DNA of 64,000 nt from Tubulanus polymorphus (Eukaryota; Nemertea; Palaeonemertea; Tubulaniformes; Tubulanidae). The stretch covers positions 496,001 through 560,000 of the forward strand of contig NC_134034.1 in the NCBI RefSeq assembly GCF_964204645.1, written 5' to 3'. This document shows, piece by piece, positions 1 through 12,485 of this stretch (its first letter is position 1; every line of letters starts with the position of its first letter). Made by a program: the position numbers and the translations under genes. Under the pieces are notes generated by a model that was not told the origin of the DNA, did no database searches, and saw only the letters and a program-made list of their open reading frames with translations.

Positions 1-672
1 CTCGGAGACTAGCCGTGATATTCTACTTGGATCCGGGCCAGCTGGATCCACGGGGCCAGCTGGATCCACGGGGCCGGTGTGTCGTAGCATAGCAGAACAT
101 TCCGAAACTAATGTCGTAAGTTATGCTTTATCAATTCCTACTTATCTCGATCAGCTTATCATTCATTTTAATATCTTATCATTCATCTTTCTGTCTTATC
201 TCTTATCAATCAAATCTTTCTCCTATCCTCTCACAACATGGATCCAAATCTGCTCTGCTTTTATGAAGTCTTTTTCAGAAACGTTTATTTGGGAAGTTTT
301 GTTCCTATCATTTTGCTAAAAGTTCTCAACTCAGTTCCACAGTTCTCATTGGACACACCGGGTCCTGGTTGTACGCACCGGGTCCTGGTTGTAAGCACTG
401 AGTCCTGGGCTTTTAGTCATATTTCAGTCTTTGTTTTGAATTGAGGTTTAATCATAGATTTTCATGCGTTCAGGGAAATGTTTTATTTAGTTTTTGATTT
501 TGACTGTTGTTTTGTTGTTGAGACTGACCACAGTTTATTGAGATTACTGACACGCATAACACAATCCCTGCCCTCCTCACTCCTCCCTGCCCACTCCACC
601 TCCCTGCCTCCCTCCCCACTCCACCTCCCTGCCTCCCTGCCCACTCCACCTCCCTGCCTCCCTCACCGGAGG
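1..672. other. upstream flank with short repeats, no gene seen
   Basis: No supported coding exon. It holds a short direct repeat of a GGGGCCAGCTGGATCC unit near 38-76, a GGTCCTGGTTGTA repeat near 361-392, and a pyrimidine-rich repeat of a CTCCCTGCCTCC type at about 570-663 that directly precedes the first ATG of the next gene. The pyrimidine tract ending in GGAG just before that ATG could be a 3' splice acceptor, so an upstream 5' exon may lie outside the window. Confidence 0.5.
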
Positions 673-3600
673 ATGAGCGCAGTTAAACCATCGTCTTTCC
701 AGGAGCCACTGAACTCAAACGTGGAATCCCCGCAGCCCGGAAATCAGATGGTTGTTGATATCGATCTCGTTCCCGATGAAGCTTTCAGAGAATTTGCACG
801 CCTGCTCGTTGATGAATGCGTGTCAAGGTCATTGAAAAATTATGAAATGGAATCCGTCTGCCGGATGCATGTAACAAATACCAGTAGTGACAATCGAGAC
901 GATACCGAGCTGAGTTTGAAAGCAGCTGAAATTTTTGACGTCGAAAACATAGAATTCACAGACGTGGGCTGCATTACGGACTGCGTTCCGGACTACGTTC
1001 CGGACTGCGTTTTGGATTATTTCCAGAAATCCGAAGTTCGTCTGATTCGTAGCGCATCATGTGACATCGTATTCAGCAGTTCATCATCGAATTCTTCGGG
1101 AAATCCCGCGACACGTCTGTCTACATCGGTAACCACGGTTACAGCTGACTGCTGGAGCGACGCGACTGATCGCACAAAATCAACAAAATTAAAACAATTC
1201 GCGTCGGATTTAGGTATCGTCACAACAGCATCTGGTCGTCGTAGTAACGACATGAACGTGTCTAATTCGTCGGATTTGATGGCGACTGACGGTAGAGTCG
1301 ACTCCTCGTCGCGACTCCGGGAGTCGTGGAAGGAATTCGTGGAGAAATACAACGCGACCGCCGGACGGAAATCAGAAGCAGACGACGGAGACATCAGCTG
1401 CTGCAGCGACGACTCGTTCTACGACGCTCTTCGTCCGGAGGATTGCGACTGGTTTCAGAGAATCACTCGTTTAAAAACGGCCGCGCTACGCGAGACTGAG
1501 GCTGCCGCCGCGGTCGCCGTGGCAACATCGGCGAAAAAACAACGACGATTGTTGAAGATACGAAAAAAATGTCGCTGCGAATCGACGAAAAAAATCTCCG
1601 ATTCGCAAGATTCGTTCAGCGAAGGCTTCTACGAATCATCGGTTAGTCCGAGTAGCTGCGATTGGTACCACCAGGGGGCGTTGAAACCGGCGTCCGAGTC
1701 GAGTCGTTTTAATTTCGCCGTCGATTTTCATCAACTCGGCGTCGAATTAGACATCGTCGATAGCGACCCGGAGATCGTAACCATAGCGACGGCAGATGGA
1801 CGGAGTTTACATCGAGTGAGCGCTCACGAGGAACTCATCGTCGACGATGACAGCTCCGATCCGTTATCTCTAACGAGTCTATTCCTGGACGGTGGCGCCA
1901 TCGGTGGCGGGAAAACGACGAACGACGACGGTTTCAAACTTCATAAAACGCGAAGCGTCGAAAAACTTTTCAATTTGATCGAAAACGAAACGAATTCGAA
2001 CGAAATTAAAATCAAACGTAAACCGAGCATCGAGGATTTAATGAGTTTGAAAAATACGTCTGCCGTGGCGGCCGTACCTCGTGAGGACGCCGCAGAGGAA
2101 CCTCGTGAGGATTTCATCTCCACCGAGAATTACCCTCTCTCAAAAACAGCCGGTACGATTAGCCTCGATTTGACGGGGTTACCACGACAATCAGCAGACG
2201 ACGAGGAGGAGATCAGATACAATTCAGAGAATCATGAAGATGATGCCGATGATTTTGAAGTTTGTTCTGCGGATGATTTTGAAGTTTGTTCCGATGTCGT
2301 AATTCGTCAGTTCGATGAGACGTGTAAACTAGATTTCAGTGAGATTTTAGAGGAAGAGAATGATGATGACAGACGACAGGAGGAGGAGAGCAGACGTCAA
2401 ATTACATCGTGGCAGGTACTCCGCTACAGCTACTGCTGCTGCTACTGCTGCTGCCGCTGCTGCTGCTGCTGCATCTGCTGCTGCTGTTTATGCAATGTTA
2501 CAGTTACCGTTTAAATTGTCTTTCTTTATTCTTTTATTTTGATGATTTTCAAGTTCTTATGTTTTCAGACTCTTTTCAAGTTCAATTCTCAAAATCAGTT
2601 TCATTCGTTATTTCTCATTCGCATTTCATTCAGTTGAAACGTACGAATGAAATATTACACTTTTCCTTGGTTCTGATATGGTTCTGTCCGTCCCATCACA
2701 ATGACTGTAACTCCCTGTGTTCTCGTTATACTGGAGTTTTAAAGGGGTTGTCTGCATTCATAGTTAAGTGAACAATGACATCGTAGATGTTGAAATAGCA
2801 AGGCTTTCGATCCCTTCCCCAAAAAGACAGAAATTTAAGCTTAATTCTAGTGTCATCTTCCATTTTTCATGTTAGCTCAATATATTTCAAAGCAATTATC
2901 AGCATTGATAGAGTATGGGTGAAATAAAATGGGTGCCCCCCCTATAAACCTGTTGCGGATATAATTGACTCCAAATTGATGCACGCTGCAGTTGTTGTTG
3001 TCGATTAAAATGAAAACAATTATGTTGTTGTTAATTTGTAGAGCGAGGATGAATCGTCGGATCGGCGTAATAAACAACAGCGTAAGATGTCGAATCCGAT
3101 CTGTATAAAAAACAGTCAAACATCGAAAACTCGCGTAAAATCTAACGAAGATTCAAATATGAGTAAGTTCTCCGAGTGCCTTACTGTTCATTAAAACAAT
3201 TATCCTTTTTACAGCGTTTACTAATTGAGACCTGAAAGTGCTGGCGATAATTTTAAAATTATGAAAAGTTTCATTCCAGTGTTGAATATCAGGCATACTT
3301 CTATAGTGTGTCTACACCGCGGTGCGGTGTATCATTAATTACTAGTATTTCACTATGTTTGACAGGTGCTGCCATCTTTCAATAGATATAAGAACCAATT
3401 GCAAATAACATTAATACACCGTGATAATAATGATAGTGATGCGGCGTACTAGCAGCTGATTTATACACCGCACCTCAGTGTAGACACGCTGAAACGGTTA
3501 AATCTTCAATTTTTCGTATTTTTCTCGTCGGGTTTTTTCCAGCGGCGAAGGAGCAGTCGTCGTCGGCGACGAGATCTCAGAGTTTCGAGGAGAAACACAG

Positions 3601-6600
3601 TCGCAGTTTCGAGGAAACGCATAAATCAGAGAAAAGCAAAGAGGATCGAAAACAAAAAGATGGTAAGCAAAAAAACTACTCATTTCAGATTGTGTTTGTT
3701 GAATTTTGAATTTCAGGGGTTCAGCAGTAATTATTACTGTTGTAAAAAAACCTCTTCAGGGACCAGTTGCTCAAAAGTTGGTCAAAGTTAACCGGTGGAT
3801 AAATACCGCAGTAACAATTGAGTTTTAATTGTCACTATGTCAACTATCCACTGGTTAGACTCTAACCAACTTCAGAGCAACTGACCCCAGTTCTGGATTG
3901 AAATTTGACTTCGATCCAATTTCTGATGTTTTAACCCAAAGAGTCAAACTTTGACCGAGGACTTTGGAACTGAATCCTGTAATGATTTATCCAGCTTTTA
4001 TAAATACTCTAAGTTGTGGCCGCAGTAGAATTTGGCGGTTATTTTTAGCTGTTAGAAAATATTTGAATTGATTTGGAATTTGAGCACTACGTAATTTACA
4101 TGTAGCAAACAGACTGCACTTAACTGTAATACACATAATACACCCCTCTAGAAATAATGGCTGCCTCCATAAATCCCACTATGACATCATCAACTAATTA
4201 CTTGTAAAAAGGCGGTTCCTGAAAAGATGGATGCCTCTAGAAATTCCCTTATGACATCATCAGGATTGTTATCAGTCCTGTCTGAAATAGGTCTTTAGTT
4301 TGTTGGATCAGTTATTGAGCTGATGATGTCATCGGGGGATACAATTGAGGCCGCCATCTTTTCTTAACTAATTTCCAACACAGTTTAACCGACTGTAAGG
4401 TGGTGCCATCTGGTGGTTGTTGTCAGCATTTCCCATTCTCCCTATGACTGTATTATCACTGAATGAGTGTTTGTTTATTTGAGCTGTTGTTTGTTGTTGT
4501 CACTAGGGGGCGATACCGATGAAGCAGACGGATTCAGCGATGAATGCGGCGACCGCGTCCCGCGCGATATCCACCAAGTTAACGTCCAATTGTCGAAAGT
4601 TTTCAAAAAGCGTCGCCACTCGACTCCTCCCAGTATCGTGAAACGGCCTATAATTCCCTACGCAGACGGCGACAGTAAAGGTGCTTCATCCGAGATCCTT
4701 CTTTTTTGATTGAAAACAACTCATCGAAATCGAACCTAATCTTCTTTTTAAAGTTCTTCGGGGAAAACTACATTCCCGGCAAAATTAACCGCCGCAACAT
4801 TTGAAATTGTCCTCCCTCGTTAAAATCATGTTCAGATTTTTTAAGATTCTGGATGATTTTGATAATTGACTAACCGCTCAGGGTCCAGTTTGATGAAAAA
4901 GTTAAAATCAAGATTTAGCTGAAGTCGTTTTTGGGTAGCGGTAATTTCTTCACGTTTTATAATGAGGAAAATAATTCAACTTTAATCTTAGACTTATCCA
5001 TGAAACTGGTCCCAAAAAGATTTATAATATTTTCAATATCTCTTTTAAAGGGGTTTAAATAAGTCAGCGTAAATCTGAATCAAGTTTCATCCATTTATAA
5101 CATTCGATACATTGAATCAAATCAAAAAGCCGCCATTTATTGTCTTACTTCTCCCTGTGTGTACAATCTGGAGAGGGGGAGGGGGTGCGTCTAAAGTGCC
5201 CCCCACGCCCCCCCCCCAAAAAAAAACAAAAAGATTAAACTTGCTTGTGTTATAAATGGAAGACAGTGTCGCCCTCTTTTATTCTTCTTAATTTCTCAGC
5301 TTTTAGATGAAGATATTATATTTAGTTTTCTCCTTCCCTCCTCCTACGCCGCTGTTCCGTGTAAACTCCCTCCAAAATCCGGCTTTAATCATTTGCTTTT
5401 ATTTGTTTGTAGCAGACGCGAGGATATTTAACTGCGCTTGTATTTGCTTGCCATACAGATATATTTCCAGGGGCGGATTTGTGAGACTTGTTCAATTATT
5501 GCCTTATCGAACATCGAAGTGGCTTTTTGGATGTGAAAAGTTCAGGTTCTGTTACAAATGACAAAAATTGTCACCATAGAATAGCTGGGGGTGTGTACAG
5601 TTTGAATAGCTCCTCAGCGCGGTAGTGATCTGATATTACCTTTTTGGACATCAAAATTTCCCATTTGGGATGTGACAAGTCCTTTAAAATTGTCCTCTGG
5701 ATCCGCCCTTGATTTTGTCATATTTATACACTTGGCTTTCCGTATTATATCATATTTTGTTTACGCTTGGCTTGCCGTGCGAGAAATATTTTGAAATCGT
5801 TTAAAACTTTAGTTAATCAATTATAGAGGAAAGCATTCTGGGGGCGTAAGAAAAAATAAAAACCCGCAGATAATTAATTTTCAACGTATCGGTAATATTT
5901 ATCCGAGTGAACTTTCCAAAGCCTGTTTTATGTCGCGGTAAATTCCGAAGGAGGTTTGTTGACATTTTTGTAATTTCTTTATTTTGCAGATATCTACGTT
6001 CATATTCCGAGTTTAATGCAAGGTCATCGTCATTCGTTCGCGGCGCTGTTCGCCAGCAGTTATTCGTCGGAACGACATCAAAAAGGTTCGTAGCATTTTT
6101 ATCTAAACGGGACAAAAAAAAACCTGATGATTAAAAAATCTTGCAGTTCGGGTTCCAGGACCGAGGGTTCTATTATAGTTCTGTTTAATTTGATTCAAGA
6201 GTTTACATTTTTGTAACTCAGTTTTAATGGGTCTAATTTGAACTGTTATGTCTATTTGAACTTGAGTTGAGAGGACGTCCAGTTGCCTAACTCAGTCAGT
6301 TTTAGCAGCTCTTCCATGAAACAACCTCATTTAAAGGAGAATTTTTGGTAATCCATCGATACATTGTAGAATGGATTAAAATTGATGTTTTAGTTTAGTT
6401 GCCCGTCTGTGCCGGTCCTGTTCAGACCTGTATCAGGTCTGTACCACCAGAACTGACTGAACTAGGCCACCTGATGTCCTCTCAAATCAAATTGAAATAG
6501 ACTTTAACAACTGTGGAGCTTGGCCCAGGACCAGGTTCCACTGTGGAATTGGGCCCAGCACTCAGTTCCACAGTTATTAGTGTTGAAATTTGACGATTGA

Positions 6601-9600
6601 AGATTGAAATCAGTTAATTTTCGATGATTTGACGTCTTATGAGTCAAATTCTAACTGATAGAACTCTGTGGAACTGGGTCCAGCTTTTTTAGGCTTGTAG
6701 AAATGAGTGATATAGACGCGTGAAGCAAAGTTTAAACTACTGTATATAGAACTAATTTCCAGGGTAAGATCCACGGGGGAGCTTGTGAGTCCATCAACAA
6801 ACCAAAATTTGCTGTATTTCAGGGCGCGAATAATGTTGCCTTTTGGATGTGACAAATCTGAAAAACTTGACCTCTTGGATCCGTCCTTGATTTAATTTAT
6901 AACTTTGTAGTTTGCTTTTTGAAGCTGTAAAAATATGTTACATTTTTCTAAGATGAATTTATTTCTTGTTTGTGTTAGGAGAAAATCTTGAGCAGTGTCT
7001 GAGGAGGGTGTGGTCTACTTCGGGTTTCCGTGGTAATTTGCATATTAATGAGTGTTTGATTGACTGATGGCACACTAGGGGTTGTCCGTTTTTCAAAGCA
7101 GTAGATTATTTCTTTTATAGAACTGGATTAGACTGGTTTTAAGTTGTTTATTATGTCCAAACCAAAAAATGGCAATTCATTCCAAAAATGTTTAAAAAAA
7201 TCCTCATCATCACCATGGTTCACCTGGTTCATTAACCCTAATTCCATAGCCCTAACCCTAGATCTGTAACCCTAACCCTAGATCTGTAACCCTAACCCTA
7301 GTTCTGTAACCCTAACCCTAGCCCTCACTGGGACTTGAACCTGGGTCTCCAGTTTGCAAATCCTGTACTCTATCCACTAAGCCACAGATCATTGGTGATC
7401 AGTTGGGTTTGTAAGTCAGTGTAATCATTGCGGTCACCCTGTGGTGGTGACCAGTCAGGTGTGGCGACTGTTGACCAGTCAGGTGTGGTGACTGGTGACC
7501 AGTCAGGTGTGGTGACTGTTGACCAGTCAGGTGTGGTGACTGGTGACCAGTCAGGTGTATAACTCCACTCACTAAACACCACTATCTTGTTAAATTGTTT
7601 ATAGAACTAAAATGAGTTGAGACTGGTTTTCAATCAAAGCCTCTCACTATCCAACCAGTTTTAGAATGAAAGTTTAAAACCAGACCTCCGGTTTTTGAAA
7701 ACTGAAGAAAATATTACTGAAATATATTTCGAAAGCTGCTTTGAAGAACGTTCAACCTTGATTCAATTATTATCATTTCAACAAAGCACCAAAGAGTTCG
7801 AATGATTCGATTCCAATCAGAAACTCAGTTCCACAATCGTCACACAGGCTTCCATCGATCTGAATCACACACGTGCAGCAGAACTGCGTCCAAATCCTCC
7901 GCTAATTATTAATTCCTCGATAGAATAGAAGCTACAGGGGCCGATCCATCGACCACCCTACAGAAAAAATGGCTCGCAAAGTTAAACAAAAAATTGTTTT
8001 TATATATGGACTGGCACTGAGTCAAATAGCAGCGTTCCTGTGTAACGATAAACAATAGAAAATCCCGTAAATATTAAGAAAGAAAGAATGGAGTCGTAAA
8101 AGTTTCATTGAGTTGAGTTTATTGAATGTTTTGTCATCTTCACGAATGTGTTTTTAACTAAATTAAAGTGTTTCAATCTATTCTTTGGATCCGCCCTTGC
8201 AGTTTACAATATCTGTTTTAACTTTACTTTACCGGACGTCGAGTGACCTAACGCTGTCAGTTTTAGCAATTCATACCTGGTATAGGTGTTAACAGGACCA
8301 GCACAGACAGGCAGTTGAACTAAAACATATCGATTTTTGCTCCATTCTTCACTGTATTAACAGATTATCAAAATGTCATTATTGAATGTATTACAATATT
8401 AAAGAAAAGTGACCGCATGATTTGAATGTTTAACAATGTGTTTCTATGATTAAATACCATAATTTTTGATGATTTGGAAAAACTTTACTTGGTACGCATG
8501 GAAATGTATTATAAAACTTGATTTGATTAAGAAAATGGTGTCTGTTTTCTCCGAGACAACCCCATTTACAGAAGACTTTTTGGTAATCTATTAATACAGT
8601 GTAAAAGGATTGGAAATCGCTGTTGTAATTCAGCTGCCAATGAGTGCTGGTCCTGTTCGGACCTGAATCAGGTATGTACCACCAAAACCGACTGAGCAGT
8701 GCGCCACCTGACTGAACTAGGTCACCTGATGTGCTCTCGAGTCAAGTTGAAATAGGTCATGCGTAATTGATGATGATGATAATGATGAAAATGGTTCGTG
8801 TTTTTAAATATAGGTGCCACCACCGCCCGCAATTTGATATCAACTCAAGTGATATCGGGATCTGCGAGCGCTCCGAATCTAATTGAATATAAACAACAGA
8901 TGCTCGATAGACAGTATGGTATGTTTACACACACACACACAGTACGGTATATCTACTACTGCTGCTGCTGCTGCTGCTGCTGTCTGCTTCTATTGTTGTA
9001 TTACACCAGTGAGAATGAGAGACAGACACGACACTGACACTATACTCCGGCTACAGTTATACACTAGTGCGTTTAAGTTAACTGGTTGAAGATAAATGCC
9101 GTTATATTTGTCAACCAGTCAACTGTAACAATCTTTCGAGTATCTGTAGACCCTGTCTATTTATAATGGTTATCTTTAGTTTATCAAACTGAGATGTAGC
9201 ACTGAATGAAGACTGCCTCACCTCCTGTGCCTCCCTCCCCCTCCCCCAATTCGGGTTCTGTCACACGTTTGAAAGTTTGAATTCTTGATTCAAGATTGAG
9301 AATTAGGGTTCATTTAACTCATGATTGTAATCTAAGTGACGATCCACCAGGTGTTGCTAGTGTACAGTAGGACATTAACTACTGCGACAATAGAGGTTTC
9401 ACCTTGTGGCAAGTGAAGATCCACCAGGTGTCGGTAGTGTGCAGTAAGTCATCGACTTCTGCGGCAATAGAGGATCACACCTGTGCCATGTGAGGGTTAA
9501 TTGTGGAGGTAGAGAGGGAGAGGGGAGGGAGGCAGTAGAGGGGAGGTAGAGAGGGAGGCGGGAGAGGTAGAGGGGGTGAAGCAGTTTCACTCATAATCCG

Positions 9601-11657
9601 AGGAAATGAAGAATTATTTACAAAATGCACTGTTTTTATTTGAATCTGGTTTATCTGGGTGCGGTTAAGTTTAGACCGCGCCCGGCAAAATCACACCGTT
9701 TTTTTAAGCATTAATTTCGACACAGATTTTTAGTTCACCGGAACAGCGGTTGACGAAAGAGCGCCCCCTAGTGTGTTCCTCCCGTCTTCTTGATTTTAAT
9801 CCAGTATTAACACGAAAATTAAAGTCCAGTTCAGAGTCCAGAACCTGGTTCCGTAGTCGTCAGTTGACATATCTGGACACCAAGATTCAAATTTTAAAAG
9901 TAACTGACAACAATAGAATCGGGTTGATAGCTGCGACCGATTTCGTAATTGATTTTATTCCTGAATTATTTTTCTTCTGTGAAACGCATGAAAACTAAAC
10001 TAATGATTGTTGTGGATTTTATTTTAGCTTGAATAATTTCACTGAACTGTGTGTGAGAGCAACAATCAACATAAACCATTCATGTTTCCTGTTTTCAACC
10101 TCAGTTTTTTTCCGCTGATTCTTTTACTGAAAAATAAATTTTTTCGACTGATCTTTTTGTTTTTACTCCATTTTTAACATGATTTTCTTACTTTTTCAAA
10201 AATTCACCCCATCCTAATTGTCACCCATTTCGTGCATGTTTTTTTGATGTGATTAATTTTTGGTATTTTGTTGGAAACTTGTGTGAGTGATCTAGTTCTA
10301 CTCGCGTGGAACTGGGTCGCAGTGAGTGACCTAGTTCTACTCGCGTGGAACTGGGTCGCAGTGAGCGACCTAGTTCTACTCCCGTGGAACTGGGTCGCAG
10401 TGAGCGACCTAGTTCTACTCGCGTGGAACTGGGTCGCAGAGACTTATGATCTATTCGTCTTAAGTCTAAGATCTAATGACTCCATATAACAAAAGATTTT
10501 AGACTACAGATCTTAGATATAAATCTCGTATTAACCTAGTGGATTAACAGATTATCTATAATCAGATAAAACTTGCTTCAAAATGATTTATATTATAATT
10601 ATTCTTGGCTTTCTGTAGATTTCATTGTTTCAACTGCTTCAAACTAATACATATATTTATATTATAAATCTATTTTTGATGCTTTCGAAGAATCATTGCA
10701 TTTAAAAGATTAAGAACTGATTTCAAATTGTAATCTTGATTAAGATTCAAGCTTCCGTTTGTCTCTCCCTCAAACTATAATTTTTTGTGTCGTTATATTA
10801 TCGATCCAGTCTCTAAGACCCCCCATATTCGTATTATCTAATATTTTCAGGTCAGGAAGCCCGGGTGCCCGCGATACGGCCGCTGGAAACGTTACATAAT
10901 TCACTAACCCTCCGCCAGATGGAGCTGTTTCTCGACAGTCTTATCAAACACACTCCGATTCCCACGCCGGTGTCGTCGCCACGGCAACAGCCATCAACCC
11001 CGGTCACGTATTGTGCCCCGAAAATCACGTCAAAGACTTCAATGATGCTACAATTCCCGTCTTCAAATTCAGGTACAAACTACTGCCCCCTAGTGATAGC
11101 AATAGTGATATTAGTGCCCCTAACACCCCCCACTGTCAGTAATACTGACCATATCACCTTCTACTGACAATACCGCCCCCTAGTGTCAGTAATACTGAAC
11201 AAACTGCCCCCTAGTGTCAGTAATACTGAACATACCGCCCCCTAGTGTCAGTAATACTGAACAAACCGCCCCCTAGTGTCAGTTATACTGACCATACCGC
11301 CCCCTGGTGTCAGTAATACTGACCATACCGCCCCCTAGTGTCAATTTTACTGGCTGTGATGCGTCAGTTCTTCTTACCATATCGCCCCCTAGTGTCATTA
11401 TTGTGCGTTTATCTATTTCAGGTAAATCTGAATTATCATCGAGTAACTCGAGTGCTGGACCGTCTTCCCCTACACTCTGTTCAAACGCCGAGGATATCGC
11501 GTTACGTTTACGACAATTAATGGAAACTAGCCAATCACAGGACAGTAATTACAATTCTAGCCAATCAGAAGCGAGCGCTGGTTCGTTGTCGACTCAAACT
11601 AGTCAAGATTCGAATCAGGGAAATTCATCGAACGTTTCCTCGACTTTTAACGATTAG
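673..11657 (+). CDS. uncharacterised low-complexity protein, nine exons
   Basis: I do not recognise this gene. Phase-consistent exons: 673-2415, 3042-3162, 3543-3662, 4507-4680, 5990-6085, 8814-8918, 10851-11072, 11422-11657 (stop), i.e. at least eight coding exons plus a possible 5' exon, giving about 940 residues. Every junction has GT and AG and keeps frame, which is the main support. The protein is hydrophilic and Ser/Asp/Glu-rich. An early segment (about residues 30-55, around 760-835) could form an amphipathic helix with Leu-Val-Asp-Glu-Cys-Val spacing, loosely like PKA RII-binding helices, but that is speculation. Later parts include Ser-rich 'FEEKHSRSFEETHKSE', a basic 'KKRRHSTPP' motif, and a conserved-looking stretch around 10870-10960 (LETLHNSLTLRQMELFLDSL). 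No signal peptide, membrane segment or enzyme motif was seen. The start is the first Met after the pyrimidine tract; the reading frame is open upstream to 478, but that part is low-complexity. A scaffold or adaptor role is possible but not shown. A polyadenylation-like AATAAA lies near 11967. Confidence 0.75.
2730..2940 (-). repeat. dispersed ~200-bp repeat, copy 1
   Basis: Intron 1 of the preceding gene contains a ~200-bp stretch that is the diverged reverse complement of 48065-48270 (shared cores such as AGCAAGGCTTTC and AAATTTAAGCTTAATT). It has no obvious coding capacity. It is probably an interspersed non-autonomous element. Confidence 0.55.
3303..3490. mobile_element. MITE family A, copy 1 (CACCGCGGTGCGGTGTA ends)
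   Basis: Terminal inverted repeats: left end AGTGTGTCTACACCGCGG followed by TGCGGTGTA, right end TACACCGCACCTCAGTGTAG then ACACGCT. The interior contains GACAGGTGCTGCCATCTTTC. A second copy in the opposite orientation is at 51990-52155. Length is about 190 bp with no ORF, as expected for a non-autonomous DNA transposon. Confidence 0.7.
3762..3895. mobile_element. MITE family B, copy 1 (hairpin)
   Basis: A ~130-bp hairpin element. The left arm has GTTGCTCAAAAGTTGG and AACCGGTGGATAAATACC; the right arm has ATCCACTGGTTAGACTC and CAACTTCAGAGCAACTG, the diverged reverse complement. A related copy is at 59030-59160. Confidence 0.6.
4142..4335 (+). repeat. ATGACATCATC satellite, diverged units in intron 3
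   Basis: Two to three diverged units of the ~80-bp family with the signature GCCTCCATAAATCCC, ATGACATCATCA and a reverse-oriented TGATGATGTCATC. The same family fills introns of GARS, MMADHC and CYB561. Confidence 0.6.
6243..6508. mobile_element. MITE family C, long inverted ends
   Basis: A ~265-bp element with long imperfect terminal inverted repeats: left GTCTATTTGAACTTGAG, then GAGAGGACGTCCAG and CTCAGTCAGTTTTAGC; right AACTGACTGAACTAGG, CACCTGATGTCCTCTC, then TTGAAATAGAC. Partial relatives in the same intron are at about 8215-8360 and 8530-8760. No ORF. Confidence 0.6.
7226..7395 (-). mobile_element. tRNA-derived SINE-like element with TTAGGG-type tail
   Basis: On the minus strand from about 7386 leftward there is a tRNA-like head: box A-like TGGCTTAGTGGATAGAG, a TTTGCAA anticodon-loop-like segment, and box B GGTTCAAGTCC. 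It runs into a tail of CTAGGGTTAGGGTTACAG units down to 7226. A proper acceptor stem is not visible, so it reads as a tRNA-derived element rather than a functional tRNA. The same head-plus-tail plan occurs at 49587-49712 and 29440-29545. Confidence 0.6.
7425..7560 (+). repeat. GACCAGTCAGGTGTGGTGACTG array
   Basis: About six copies of a ~24-bp unit next to the SINE-like element, in intron 5 of the first gene. Confidence 0.75.
8927..8988 (+). repeat. microsatellites (AC)n and (TGC)n just after a donor site
   Basis: An ACAC tract and a run of TGC triplets start within 10 bp of the exon end at 8918. Confidence 0.85.
9335..9505 (-). repeat. GACACCTGGTGGATCC satellite, two units, reverse orientation
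   Basis: Two diverged units read as GATCCACCAGGTGT, CAGTAGGACAT, GACAATAGAGG. The same ~78-bp family lies in forward orientation at 33180-33590 and 55245-55497. Confidence 0.75.
10278..10441 (+). repeat. 39-bp tandem repeat, four units
   Basis: Units of GTGACCTAGTTCTACTCGCG plus TGGAACTGGGTCGCA. The second half is close to the GTGGAACTGGGTCC satellite found elsewhere. The open frame through it is a repeat artefact. Confidence 0.85.
11080..11400 (+). repeat. 31-bp tandem array filling the last intron of the first gene
   Basis: About nine units of a CCGCCCCCTAGTGTCAGTAA-type sequence occupy nearly the whole intron 11073-11421, beginning within about 15 bp of the donor. Confidence 0.8.
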
Positions 11658-12485
11658 AGACAGTTTTAGCTCAATGGATCCGATCATCAACTCCGTGAGA
11701 TATTTACAGGTAGAATCGAGTCGATCAGTCTAAGCTCTGCTGACCCAGCGCCACAGATCCAGCGCCACAGCTGTGTGAACAGTTCAATTTGATTGTGTGA
11801 GTTGATTTGTAAGAAATAGAAGAGTTGGTTTTCATTAATATGTCAAACTCACCACAGTGCAGCTGGGTCTAGGATTGCACTTGTTAACCACCTCGGTTGA
11901 AAGCTTCAACCCGGATTTATTTCCATATAAATATTCTTTGTTGAGATTTTTAAATAATAAGTAAAATTTAAATAAATTATGATTTAAATCAATCTCATTT
12001 TAGTTTTATTTCAATTATAATCCATAATTTTGCATGAATTTAACAGAATTTCACAGAATTAATTTATTTCATAGCACAAACAAATTCTCTAAGAAGCGAA
12101 AGAAAAGTCGTGACTCTTTCGAAGTCATTTCCATTGGCAACTGAGAATTGGAGTCCTTTATAACTGACCAATACATAGATTGCGTGGTAGTTTGTCAGTA
12201 AACCAACTGACTAGTCAAGGTCATGATATCCAAAACTAACCAATCACGTCTTCTATGACTGTGTTGACCAATCAGTGTCGAGCATATCCAAAACTAACCA
12301 ATCACATCGCCTGTGACTGTTGACCAATCAGTGTCGAGCATATCCAAAACTAACCAATCACATCGCCTGTGACCGTTATAACGAATCTCTTAATAATCCA
12401 AGCGCGAGATTCTATTTCTCTTGTTTTCCTTAAAGTCGACTAGTGCCACTTTTTTATAAATCTCTAATATCAGAGATTCGAGGGT
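11658..12485. other. tail-to-tail intergenic region with 56-bp repeat
   Basis: This lies between the stops of two convergent genes. It contains the 3' end of the first gene, AT-rich sequence, and about three copies of a ~56-bp unit (AACCAATCACATCGCCTGTG, TTGACCAATCAGTGTCGAGC) at 12215-12375. No further coding exon was recognised. Confidence 0.6.

Noticed and set aside
478-672. N-terminal extension of the first ORF up to 478
   Set aside because: The sequence before 673 is hydrophobic then pyrimidine-repeat encoded and looks like intron or UTR; the Met at 673 follows a plausible acceptor tract.
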